Shown here: piece by piece, positions 14,181-21,371 of the stretch | How the letters are laid out: each line of letters starts with the position of its first letter | How positions within the stretch are numbered: the first letter of the stretch is position 1 | Assembly (NCBI GenBank): GCA_964347995.1 | Contig: CAYGBA010000023.1 | Span: 1-21,837, forward strand | Length of the DNA: 21,837 nucleotides | DNA from: GCA-020348365 sp964347995 | GTDB lineage: Archaea; Thermoproteota; Bathyarchaeia; Bathyarchaeales; Bathyarchaeaceae | Direction: 5' to 3' | Made by a program: the position numbers and the translations under genes | The notes under the pieces: model-generated | Seen by the model: only the letters and a program-made list of their open reading frames with translations | The model's database searches: none | What the model was told of the DNA's origin: nothing

Positions 14181-15284
14181 CTATCCTTGGATATATGAAT
14201 TGACATCTTGAAGAGCGAATCTTTCTACCTCAAGCACACCTTTGATGAAGTTAAACAGTTTCGTGCGCACATCCAAAGACAGATTAGGATACCATATTGG
14301 GGAGGCGATGACCAAACCTCTCCATGCGTAGAATGGCTGGGCAACCTCCAAGATCTCCTCATCACTCGTCTTATTCAGATAGTTCTCCCAAAACAAGCTG
14401 AACAATTCCCCAAATGATCCTTTAAGCTCTCCATAGGTCCGCAGAGAGTAGAACAGATAGTTGATGCTCATAGCGCTCACGTCATCGGCAGCCTCTCCCC
14501 ACTCTCCTCTACTCCTGTCCAAGACGGAGAAATCCGTGTCCTTCCTGAACAGGATGTTCCATGGATGATAGTCCCCGTGAACTTGCGCTAATCTATGCGT
14601 CTTCCTCTTGAGCTTCCAACGCCACTCCACACATCGCTTCTCAATCTCGCACAGATCCTCATTGCTGATGTAATCAAGCCTGCTTGGGTAACTGTCGCAC
14701 AAACCCATGATACACTCTCCATGTCCCACCAAATCCCGGACACGCCTGACATACAACCCAGCTTCGTCGCCCTTCACACCGTGAATCTTGACAAGATAAT
14801 CAGACAAGGCCAGACAGCGCCGTCTGTCCAGATCAGTCAGTCGTTCCTTCTCCTTGATCCTATCTAAATCATGAAAATATGGCCGCCCCTTAACCCTGTC
14901 TGTGACTATGAAGAACTCCTCACAGTTGCCTAGAGACTTCAAACTTTCATCGTCGGTGAAGGCTCCAACGTCCACAGATCTTGCATGACTTGGAAGGTTG
15001 TTGAAGGCGGAGTGCTGCCACAACAGAATCCCAGCCCGGTCAGAGAAATGCTCGTGACCAAAGCCTCCTGGGCGCATGGTCTCCAAGATTACACTCTTCA
15101 ACTCCCCCTTGATTACGAACTCGACCTCGTAAGGAACACCATACCCAAACTCCTTTAGCTTTATCCGTGGTTTTGCCCTCTTAAACTTCCGCTTATCTAA
15201 CTCACCAACGTACCGGACCTCAACATCAGCCTCGTAGACAGATGAGAGATACTCCTTCAGCTTATTCAACCGCAATCTAAACAT
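14181..15284 (-). CDS. Aminoglycoside-phosphotransferase-fold (APH/choline kinase-like) kinase
   Basis: 367 residues from ATG 15284, preferred over TTG 15290 because AGGGG lies 6 nt upstream of it. The catalytic loop is clear: QVHGDYHPWNILF, residues 234-246, with the catalytic Asp238 and the metal-binding Asn243. The metal-binding segment after it reads FSVLDRSRGEWGEAADDVSA, with Asp256 followed by Arg where relatives usually have Trp or Phe. An N-lobe with YEVEFVIKGELKSVILETMR, where a conserved Lys is expected, precedes. The family phosphorylates small hydroxyl compounds such as sugars, choline or homoserine; the substrate here cannot be told, and antibiotic resistance should not be assumed. 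It diverges from the ahcY gene. Confidence 0.85.
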   Translation of the reverse strand: MFRLRLNKLKEYLSSVYEADVEVRYVGELDKRKFKRAKPRIKLKEFGYGVPYEVEFVIKGELKSVILETMRPGGFGHEHFSDRAGILLWQHSAFNNLPSHARSVDVGAFTDDESLKSLGNCEEFFIVTDRVKGRPYFHDLDRIKEKERLTDLDRRRCLALSDYLVKIHGVKGDEAGLYVRRVRDLVGHGECIMGLCDSYPSRLDYISNEDLCEIEKRCVEWRWKLKRKTHRLAQVHGDYHPWNILFRKDTDFSVLDRSRGEWGEAADDVSAMSINYLFYSLRTYGELKGSFGELFSLFWENYLNKTSDEEILEVAQPFYAWRGLVIASPIWYPNLSLDVRTKLFNFIKGVLEVERFALQDVNSYIQG

Positions 15285-15405
15285 ATTCAACCCCTAATCC
15301 ACAGAATTAAGACAAGTTAAAAGTTTGCATCTTCCATCTTCAGACAGGCAAGAACAAAAGTCAATAATAACTCCCAAGAACATATCAACAAAAGCGTGAT
15401 GTCAA

Positions 15406-16662
15406 ATGACGGACTTCAAGGTGAAAGACACAAGCCTAGCCCCCCAAGGAAGCCTAATCATTCAATGGGCATCCATGCACATGCCAGTACTCAACCAGAT
15501 CAAAAAGCGATTTCAACAAGAAAAACCCCTCAAAGACGCTATGATAGGTGCATGTCTACACGTAACAAAAGAGACAGGAGTGCTCATACAAACTCTCACG
15601 GCTGGAGGAGCAGAAGTCGCCCTCTGCGGATCAAATCCCTTGTCAACGCAGGACGAGGTAGCCGCGGCACTCGCAGAGGCTGGAATGGATGTCTATGCGT
15701 GGCGTGGAGAAACCACTGAGGAATACTACTGGTGTGTCAACAAGGTGATAGATCGCAAGCCCTTAATCACAATAGACGACGGAGCCGACCTTGTCAGCAC
15801 AATCCACTCCAAAAGGAGAGAGGCTTTGAAGAACACGAAAGGCGGCACAGAGGAGACGACAACAGGAGTCATACGCCTGAGAGCTATGGAAAAGGCAGGA
15901 TCTCTTAAATACCCCATCATAGCGGTAAATGACGCATACACGAAATATCTCTTTGACAACCGCTACGGCACTGGACAGAGCACGTTGGACGGAATAATAA
16001 GAGCCACAACCATCCTGCTGGCTGGAAAAAACTTCGTCGTATGCGGCTACGGATGGTGTGGACGGGGACTAGCCCACAGAGCCAGAGGTATGGGTGCAAG
16101 AGTCAATATAGCCGAGGTAAATCCGACAAGAGCACTGGAAGCCGTTATGGAAGGCTTCCACGTAATGCCTCTCAGCAAAGCCTCAGAGATAGGTGACATC
16201 TTTGTCACGGCGACTGGAAACCTCAATGTGATTAGAAAAGAGCACATGCTAAAGATGAAAGATGGTGCCATTCTAGCCAACACAGGCCACTTTAACGTGG
16301 AGATAAGCATACCAGACCTAGAGAAAATCTCAACCTCAAAAAGAAGAATAAAAGCAAATGTGGAAGAGTACAACCTCCGAAACGGAAGAAAACTGTACCT
16401 ACTGGCTGAAGGAAGACTCGTCAACCTAGCAGCCGCGGAGGGTCACCCATCAGAGGTCATGGATATGTCGTTCGCAAATCAGGCTCTCTGTATAGAGCAC
16501 CTAATAGAAAAAGGCCAGATGGCACCAAAAGTATACAGCGTACCCAAGGAGATCGATGAACTCGTCGCGGTTCTAAAACTGAAGTCGATGAACATGGAGA
16601 TTGACGATTTAACAGAGGAGCAGAAGAAATACATCGCCAGCTGGGAAGCTGGAACGGTATAA
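15406..16662 (+). CDS. ahcY: S-adenosylhomocysteine hydrolase (adenosylhomocysteinase)
   Basis: 418 residues, normal for archaeal enzymes. It splits S-adenosylhomocysteine into adenosine and homocysteine with bound NAD, clearing the product that inhibits methyltransferases. Motifs: ACLHVTKET (49-57), CGSNPLSTQD (74-83), TIDDGADL (122-129), EETTTGV (149-155), the substrate segment NDAYTKYLFDNRYGTGQS (175-192), the NAD loop GYGWCGRG (214-221) and the C-terminal EGHPSEVMDMSFANQAL. The last residues are WEAGTV instead of the KYRY-type end of bacterial and eukaryal enzymes. ATG 15406 has only a GTGAT match about 6 nt upstream. The gene is first on the plus strand, divergent from the kinase, and appears monocistronic. 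Confidence 0.97.
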   Translation: MTDFKVKDTSLAPQGSLIIQWASMHMPVLNQIKKRFQQEKPLKDAMIGACLHVTKETGVLIQTLTAGGAEVALCGSNPLSTQDEVAAALAEAGMDVYAWRGETTEEYYWCVNKVIDRKPLITIDDGADLVSTIHSKRREALKNTKGGTEETTTGVIRLRAMEKAGSLKYPIIAVNDAYTKYLFDNRYGTGQSTLDGIIRATTILLAGKNFVVCGYGWCGRGLAHRARGMGARVNIAEVNPTRALEAVMEGFHVMPLSKASEIGDIFVTATGNLNVIRKEHMLKMKDGAILANTGHFNVEISIPDLEKISTSKRRIKANVEEYNLRNGRKLYLLAEGRLVNLAAAEGHPSEVMDMSFANQALCIEHLIEKGQMAPKVYSVPKEIDELVAVLKLKSMNMEIDDLTEEQKKYIASWEAGTV

Positions 16663-16680
16663 TTCGTTTTGAACGACAAA

Positions 16681-16691
16681 CTTTATAATAG
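16681..16691 (+). promoter_or_regulatory. TATA box for the two-helix membrane protein
   Basis: CTTTATAATAG, 19 bp past the ahcY stop, predicts a transcription start near 16713 and a short leader with AGGTGA at 16718-16723. The gene after ahcY therefore seems to have its own promoter. Confidence 0.55.
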
Positions 16692-16728
16692 GGTTGTTGA
16701 CATACACATGCCCCGTTAGGTGAAAAAT

Positions 16729-16995
16729 ATGGTTAGCAAAGATCAGGCTATCGGCTGGTTGATCTTCCTAGCATGTGCAGTTGTCGCAATAGCATATCTT
16801 GTAGCATTCTACTTCTTCCCTACTGTCGTATTATGGCTGGTTGGAGTCCCCGTAGTTATTGCATTCATCGCCGTATTAGCAATCGGCGCATGGATCGGCT
16901 GGACCATGGCAACAACCCCACCGCCGAAGCCAATCGAAGAAATAGAAGCTGAAACAAGGATAGAAGAGAAGGAAGAGGAAGAAGAGAAAGAGTAA
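16729..16995 (+). CDS. Small two-helix membrane protein with glutamate-rich tail
   Basis: 88 residues from ATG 16729, chosen over GTG 16720 because AGGTGA lies 5 nt upstream of the ATG. Two hydrophobic helices, about 8-29 (IGWLIFLACAVVAIAYLVAF) and 31-57 (VVLWLVGVPVVIAFIAVLAI), are joined by a tight turn. After GWTMATTPPPKPIEEIEAE comes a charged tail of which over half is E, predicted to face the cytoplasm as a helix. No known family is recognised. Size and layout suggest a small membrane partner protein or a regulator of an unseen complex; no function can be given. Confidence 0.75.
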   Translation: MVSKDQAIGWLIFLACAVVAIAYLVAFYFFPTVVLWLVGVPVVIAFIAVLAIGAWIGWTMATTPPPKPIEEIEAETRIEEKEEEEEKE

Positions 16996-17250
16996 AAGGA
17001 TAGAGAGCCCCCTCTTCCAACCGCTTCTCACCACAACTCTGCAAGGTTGGGAACATCAAGTAAATAGCGGCTGAAATTCCTCCAAGTTTTTTGGAATTTC
17101 TCACAAATTGTATGCTATACCACCTAGTGACAACAAGATCTGCCTATTGAGCTTCGATGTAGTTTGCAGAACATCCTGTTGAAGGAGCCGTGCTCTAGAC
17201 AACCACCTGAACGCACATAGTTGGAATTGACCTAGGAAAAACAATGCTTC
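16996..17250. other. Intergenic region with a possible hairpin
   Basis: No coding frame was seen. An 8-bp perfect inverted repeat, GAAATTCC at 17073-17080 and GGAATTTC at 17093-17100, could fold with a T-rich 12-nt loop. It is too far from the upstream stop to call a terminator. Confidence 0.4.
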
Positions 17251-17254
17251 CTAG
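17232..17254 (-). terminator. Stem-loop at the end of the 59-residue gene
   Basis: CTAGGAA (17232-17238) and TTCCTAG (17248-17254) form a perfect 7-bp stem with a 9-nt loop that is T-rich on the minus strand. The gene's TAG stop lies inside the stem. Intrinsic archaeal terminators do not need a stem, so this may instead be an RNA-stability element. Confidence 0.35.
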
Positions 17255-17430
17255 TTTTCGGCTTCTTTTGGATGTTTAATCTCGTCGTATTCTTCGGACA
17301 GAATCTTGAAGGCGACGGACAACCTTTCCGCTCTATCAATCTTTCCATTCTTTCTAGCTTTCATAGTTTCGGAGGCTAGGTATGAAAGGACATTTCGCAA
17401 GTTTTCTTCTAATGGTTCTCTCACCTCCAT
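17251..17430 (-). CDS. Small helical protein, 59 residues, unknown function
   Basis: An open frame just below the usual length cut-off. It reads REPLEENLRNVLSYLASETM, then KARKNGKIDRAERLSVAFKI and LSEEYDEIKHPKEAEN. The pattern is charged, with regularly spaced L, V, I and F, consistent with two amphipathic helices; no cysteines or membrane segment. GGAGG at 17432-17436 is too close to ATG 17430 but ideally 7 nt from GTG 17424, so translation may start at the third codon. It lies 190 nt downstream of the PAS gene on the same strand. Coding status rests on residue pattern and the ribosome-binding site. No family is recognised. Confidence 0.55.
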   Translation of the reverse strand: MEVREPLEENLRNVLSYLASETMKARKNGKIDRAERLSVAFKILSEEYDEIKHPKEAEN

Positions 17431-17619
17431 TCCTCCGGACGGATGTCGTGTCTAAGGTATCCTTGGGAGTGGCATCGTGGACCGTGGGCTCTAAAATCAC
17501 TCTTCCTTTTCAGAATAAGTGCCATGAGAAGAAGTAAACCTTCTCAGGTATTAATAGATGACGAATCTTATTCAGAGGGGTTCATTCTTGCGAGTTTGGG
17601 AGGGAGATAATAGGAGGCC

Positions 17620-18108
17620 TCAGTCCTCCCAGTCTAGGAGCCTCTTTTCGCCTTCAATCTTTTTCAAATCGGCGATGTCCTGTGTGACTTCCATAGTCCC
17701 AAGATACTTCCCGTTTTTGCCTCGCACCGCAAAGTATCGAATGTGAACCAGTCTGTCACCCTTTGGAATCCAAAACTCTGCCGCGTCCTTTTTGCCGCTC
17801 TTGAAGCTGTCCAAAATCTTGTTGACTACGTGGACGCTTTTTTGTGGGTGGCATTTCTGAACTTTTCTCCCGATGACAGCCTTTGTCCGCGCAAAAATTC
17901 TTTCCCCCAGCTTGTTGAAGTATCTGACACGATCTTCTTTGTCGACGAAGGTTATGTCTACCGGAAGAGTGTTGAGGATGGCTTCAATTTCATCTTCTGA
18001 TAGTGTTCCAGTTTCAAACTGCAATGGTCCTTCTAGTGCACGTCCGGAGCGGAGCATTCTTTTCTTATTGGCGATCAAATCATTCAACAACCTCACCTGC
18101 AACAACAT
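17620..18108 (-). CDS. Stand-alone PAS-domain protein (PAS_10, DUF438 C-terminal type)
   Basis: 162 residues. After a 35-residue charged N-terminal region, one PAS domain covers about 37-150: LSEDEIEAILNTLPVDITFV, DKEDRVRYFNKLGERIFART, the conserved CHPQKSVHVVNKILDSFKSG (86-105), then EFWIPKGDRLVHIRYFAVRG and GKYLGTMEVTQDI. This matches the PAS that closes DUF438 proteins, but the DUF438/hemerythrin-like part is missing and there is no kinase or DNA-binding output domain. It probably senses a ligand or redox state and acts through a partner. ATG 18108 lies about 30 bp past a TATA box shared with endonuclease III, so the mRNA is likely leaderless. An alternative start would be ATG at codon 18. 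Confidence 0.88.
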   Translation of the reverse strand: MLLQVRLLNDLIANKKRMLRSGRALEGPLQFETGTLSEDEIEAILNTLPVDITFVDKEDRVRYFNKLGERIFARTKAVIGRKVQKCHPQKSVHVVNKILDSFKSGKKDAAEFWIPKGDRLVHIRYFAVRGKNGKYLGTMEVTQDIADLKKIEGEKRLLDWED

Positions 18109-18131
18109 ATCATTACTTTACTCTGTGTTAA

Positions 18132-18143
18132 AACTTTATAGTT
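18132..18143. promoter_or_regulatory. Shared bidirectional TATA box between PAS gene and nth
   Basis: AACTTTATAGTT reads as AACTATAAAGTT on the other strand, a TATA-like element in both directions. Its centre (18137.5) is about 29 bp from the nth ATG (18166) and about 30 bp from the PAS ATG (18108), the standard archaeal TATA-to-start distance. Both transcripts would then begin at or next to the start codon. A second TATAATATG at 18150-18158 is too close to nth to act on it. Confidence 0.5.
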
Positions 18144-18165
18144 GACAGGTATAATATGATACCTG

Positions 18166-18867
18166 ATGTCGGTTATGAAAAGACTCGATCCAGAGTTAAT
18201 CCCCATCTTGGAGGAGAAGTATGGGTCGTACTGGTGGCCAGCCGACATGTATCCTGAGGATTCCTCCTCTGATCCATTCAAACACTTGATAATCACGGTT
18301 CTCTCTCAAAACACGAGTGAGGCGAATTGCATCAGAGCATACAGAGGGCTTGCAGCGGAGTTCAAGATCACACCTGAGGCTCTGGCGAGGGCCGAAAAGG
18401 AGAAGATCAAGGAGGCTATCAGGAGCGGAGGACTCTACAATGTCAAGTCTAAGAGAATAAAGGAGTTGTCAAAGGTTGTCCTGGAAAAATTCGGGGGCGA
18501 CATAGCTCCAGTTCTCAGGCTTCCAAGGGAGGAGGCAAAGAAGAGGCTCATGGAGCTGCCTGGAATAGGAAACAAGACGGCAGACGTGCTGCTTACAGAC
18601 CGATATGGCTACCGAGAGGTTCTGCCAATCGACACCCACTATGACAGACTCGCAAGGCGACTTGGCTTGGTCAAACCTAGCGCAAAATATCATCAAATCC
18701 AGAAAGCTCTCTTTAGATTCATCTTTGAACACGAGAGTCGAGACAGAGTGGCAGGTCTGCTCTGGCTACTCGCCAAACATACGTGTAGGGCGCCGAAGCC
18801 TAGATGCTATGAGTGTCCGCTTGTTCAGCTGTGCGAATACCAAGACAAGGCTATGCGTGCACGCTGA
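18166..18867 (+). CDS. nth: Endonuclease III (HhH-GPD DNA glycosylase/AP lyase, 4Fe-4S)
   Basis: 233 residues. It removes oxidised pyrimidines from DNA and cuts the abasic site. The helix-hairpin-helix reads ELPGIGNKTADVLL (130-143) with the catalytic Lys137, followed by the catalytic Asp156 in LPIDTHYDRLARRLGL. The iron-sulfur cluster ligands have the exact C-x6-C-x2-C-x5-C spacing: Cys207, Cys214, Cys217 and Cys223. SQNTSEANC (47-55) matches the LSQNTSD-type motif of archaeal enzymes. The start ATG 18166 has no Shine-Dalgarno, in line with a leaderless message. It is divergent from the PAS gene. A full, intact enzyme. Confidence 0.96.
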   Translation: MSVMKRLDPELIPILEEKYGSYWWPADMYPEDSSSDPFKHLIITVLSQNTSEANCIRAYRGLAAEFKITPEALARAEKEKIKEAIRSGGLYNVKSKRIKELSKVVLEKFGGDIAPVLRLPREEAKKRLMELPGIGNKTADVLLTDRYGYREVLPIDTHYDRLARRLGLVKPSAKYHQIQKALFRFIFEHESRDRVAGLLWLLAKHTCRAPKPRCYECPLVQLCEYQDKAMRAR

Positions 18868-19015
18868 GCATCCTTCAAAGACTGAAGCAATCCTGACTGA
18901 ATGGAACCTACCTTACCACATAGAGTTTCATTCAAGATCTCAAATCTCATTTTCAAAAGGTATAATTATCTAGGAATCAGCTGCTGTCCTGTTGCAGTGC
19001 TTGAGGTAGCTGTGG

Positions 19016-19731
19016 ATGAGCATTAAGGCAGTACTCCTAGATTTAGGGGACACCCTCGTCGGGTCTGATCGGTTTGACTATGATGCCTGCCTGAGAGAGC
19101 TTCACAAAAGCCTTTCGCGTGACGAGGTGACTCTTCCTTATGAGCACTTTGAGAAGGCGTATTTTGAGGTTAGAGGGCGAATCTACAGAGAGACAGAAGA
19201 CTCTCTTGAGGAGCTCAGCTTCTGCTTTCGAGTCTCCGAAACTCTGAAACTTTTTGGATATTAATTCAATCCCGATGACCAGCTGATAATAGATGCTGTC
19301 GAAGCCTTCATGAATCTACGAGTCAATTCTATGACAATGGATGAACAGGTTCCATCAGTCCTTCAACAACTACGTCAGAAATACAAGCTCGCACTCGTCT
19401 CCAACTTTCCACACCCACCAATGATAATTCAGCTTCTAAATAAGTTCGATTTGACCAGTTTCTTTGATGCTATTGTTGTTTCGGGAGATATCGGTTGGCG
19501 CAAGCCCAGTCCTAGAATCTTTGAGAGCGCTCTGAAGGCCTTGGAGGTGGCTCCGTCAGAAGCGGTTTTTGTGGGGGACGCTCCATATCATGACATTCAG
19601 GAGCCAAGAAGATAGATATGAAGACTGTCTTTTTGAGGAAGAGTTGTGTGGAGGAAGGCGTAAACAGAGAAAATCCGGACAAAACAATCCTGAAGATTGA
19701 AGATTTGCCTGAAGCGCTCTCAGATTTATGA
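19016..19731 (+). pseudogene. HAD-superfamily hydrolase, broken by a stop codon and a frameshift
   Basis: The reading frame of a 230-residue-class HAD phosphatase is interrupted twice. The first part has motif I LLDLGDTLVG and runs to LKLFGY, then TAA at 19262. The same frame continues FNPDDQLIIDAVEAFMNLRV with motif II LALVSNF, motif III RKPSPRIF and motif IV FVGDAPYHDIQ. At about 19603 one G seems lost (CAGGAGCC where CAGGGAGCC is expected): adding one base continues GAKKIDMKTVFLRKSCVEEG to LPEALSDL and TGA at 19731. All catalytic motifs survive, so decay is recent, or the breaks are assembly errors. A TATAATTATC at 18960-18970 and GAGG before ATG 19016 remain. Confidence 0.8.
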
Positions 19732-20053
19732 TCTACTTTTCTGCCCTATCTTCTCTCTAAGTCTGTCAGACTTATGTTCCTTGACTAGACCCAGCAGATT
19801 ACGAAATCTCTATAACGCATCCTTCTTGCTCTTTGAGTTTTTAACTCCGGTGAGGAAGAGCTCAAGCGAGTCTTCAAACCCCTCCTGATAGCTAGTCATT
19901 CTCTCACCACTGGACGTCTCTGTCGGCGATTTCAAACCAGCATTCCCTACAGATCGGCAGCTGTCTGCCCTTATAATAGATGTAGAGCTGGATGTCTGTG
20001 TTCTTACACTTGCCGTTCCAAGGGTTTCTGCAATGTTCAGCCGATCTTCCCAT
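19726..20053 (-). pseudogene. Small cysteine-rich (putative zinc) protein, broken by a frameshift and a stop codon
   Basis: From ATG 20053 (AGAGGA 6 nt upstream) the frame gives a compact domain with Cys8, Cys16 and a later C-x2-C: GRSAEHCRNPWNGKC, IYYKGRQLPICRECWFEI, ADRDVQW, then TGA near 19906. Skipping one base there continues ERMTSYQEGFEDSLELFLTG and VKNSKSKKDAL up to TAG at 19812-19810; the same frame resumes RFRNLLGLVKEHKSDRLREK to TAA at 19728-19726. The later parts keep a coding-like helical pattern, so I read one gene with a +1 insertion and an amber stop. Its end overlaps the HAD gene's stop by six bases. An intact 49-residue protein ending at the first stop is the alternative. Confidence 0.55.
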
Positions 20054-20214
20054 GTATGTTCCTCTGACGTAACGCGCAAGTTCTGTGTACACTTAAAACA
20101 CTCGACTGAACGACAACCCAGAAAGAGGAGAGAGAAGGGTGAAAATGAAAGTGCTAGAAATCAAGAGTTCACTCCTACAATCAGAAAACTAATGAGTGAA
20201 AGAGTGGAAAATTG

Positions 20215-21192
20215 ATGGGTACCATCATGTCGATAAGGGAGTTGCCGCGTTCGACCGCTTTCAGACTTAGAGCTGTTCCGCCCTACAACTTTTTGCTCAC
20301 GGTTCGTAAGCCTGCTAGATGGTCTTGGTTAACCCCTTTCGAGATATTTGAAGACGGTACTCTCTGGACTGCGATGAGGCTGAATTCTGAAAAGACTTTT
20401 GGATTGAAGCTCAGATCCGAAGGAACCGTTGAGAGGCCCAAGATATTTTGTGAGGTTTTTTCTCGTCAAAGACTGAGCGCAGGAGAGGAAGGAAAGCTTT
20501 TAGGAGTGATGACGTGGATCCTTCGCCTTAAGGAAGACATAAGAGGATTCTACGCTCGTGCTGAGCATGAAACACTTGTCAAATCATTGGTGGAAGACCT
20601 GGACGGGATGAGAAGAACCATGCGGCCGGACATCTTTTCCAGCCTCGTTTTGGCTGTGATGTTGCAGATGGCACCGATAAGGAGAAGTGAACAGATGTGG
20701 GATCTATTAATCAAGAATTATGGTGTAAAAATTAGGTTCGACCGCAAGGAGGTTTTGTACTGGCCTTCTCCTGAGAGAATAGCGAAAGCGGCGGTGAGAG
20801 AACTTAAGGAGAGGTGCAAGCTCGGCTACAGAGCCAAGGCTCTGAAGGGTATTGCCGAAGCCGTATGCAATGCTTTCCCAAAACCTCAACAGCTAGAAGA
20901 GATGTCGACTGAAGAAGCAAAGGCTGAGCTGATGGAACTGAAGGGGATAGGTGAATACTCTGCAGACATAGTCTCTCCACATCCAGGATTCGCGCTTGAC
21001 GTCTGGAGCGCAAAAATATTCAAAATGCTGATCTTCAGAAAGGAGGTGGAATCGCCCCGTAGTATTATTCCAAAGCTCAAAAAGATCGCAGACGATAGGT
21101 GGGGAAAATGGAAGGGCTATGTGTTCACCTACGTGCTTAATGATCTGAAAAACCTATCAAGCAGATTCGACCTTAATCTCGGTGAATTATGA
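20215..21192 (+). CDS. HhH-GPD DNA glycosylase of the AlkA/OGG type, without catalytic lysine
   Basis: 325 residues from ATG 20215 (TTG 20212 and ATG 20227 are alternatives). An N-terminal beta-rich domain (about 10-105, PPYNFLLTVRKPARWSWLTP) resembles the one in AlkA and OGG1; a helical domain follows. The helix-hairpin-helix lies near 242-251 (LKGIGEYSADIV) and the catalytic Asp at about 262 in GFALDVWSAKIF. The position of the lyase Lys of OGG1 holds Tyr, so it should be a monofunctional glycosylase, for example of alkylated bases. LGYRAKALKGIAEAV is also typical. No iron-sulfur cysteines. It lies on the same strand as endonuclease III but about 1.3 kb away, with two broken genes between. 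Confidence 0.88.
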   Translation: MGTIMSIRELPRSTAFRLRAVPPYNFLLTVRKPARWSWLTPFEIFEDGTLWTAMRLNSEKTFGLKLRSEGTVERPKIFCEVFSRQRLSAGEEGKLLGVMTWILRLKEDIRGFYARAEHETLVKSLVEDLDGMRRTMRPDIFSSLVLAVMLQMAPIRRSEQMWDLLIKNYGVKIRFDRKEVLYWPSPERIAKAAVRELKERCKLGYRAKALKGIAEAVCNAFPKPQQLEEMSTEEAKAELMELKGIGEYSADIVSPHPGFALDVWSAKIFKMLIFRKEVESPRSIIPKLKKIADDRWGKWKGYVFTYVLNDLKNLSSRFDLNLGEL

Positions 21193-21371
21193 GCTCGCCC
21201 GCAAGGCTTCGAAAAATAGATTCTTCAAACTGAAAGGCGAAAGCACCCGCAAAAGACAAGCATAAGGTGTCGGCTACTCGCCGTAAGACCCTCTAAATTG
21301 ATTACGTTCATGGAAAGGAGACGAGGACAAAATCAGAGCGCTTGACTATTGAGACAAAAATTTCCTCATTC
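21193..21371. other. Intergenic region without a gene
   Basis: About 180 bp between the convergent ends of the glycosylase and the radical SAM gene. Nothing recognisable was found. Confidence 0.4.

Noticed and set aside
13778..14203. Long plus-strand frame (141 codons)
   Set aside because: It is antisense to the hypothetical protein; the minus-strand frame has the more natural residue composition and shares the kinase strand. Some doubt remains since neither is a known family.
14181..15284. Antibiotic-resistance gene from the APH fold
   Set aside because: The fold is shared by many metabolic kinases and archaea are not targets of most aminoglycosides; only the fold is supported.
17613..17629. 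GGAGG/CCTCC hairpin across the PAS stop codon
   Set aside because: Only five base pairs, no T-run after it on the minus strand; too weak to call a terminator.
20145..20192. 15-codon frame with a GGGTG site before the DNA glycosylase, possible leader peptide
   Set aside because: Too short to judge, and no repeated regulatory codons or attenuator-like stem follow.
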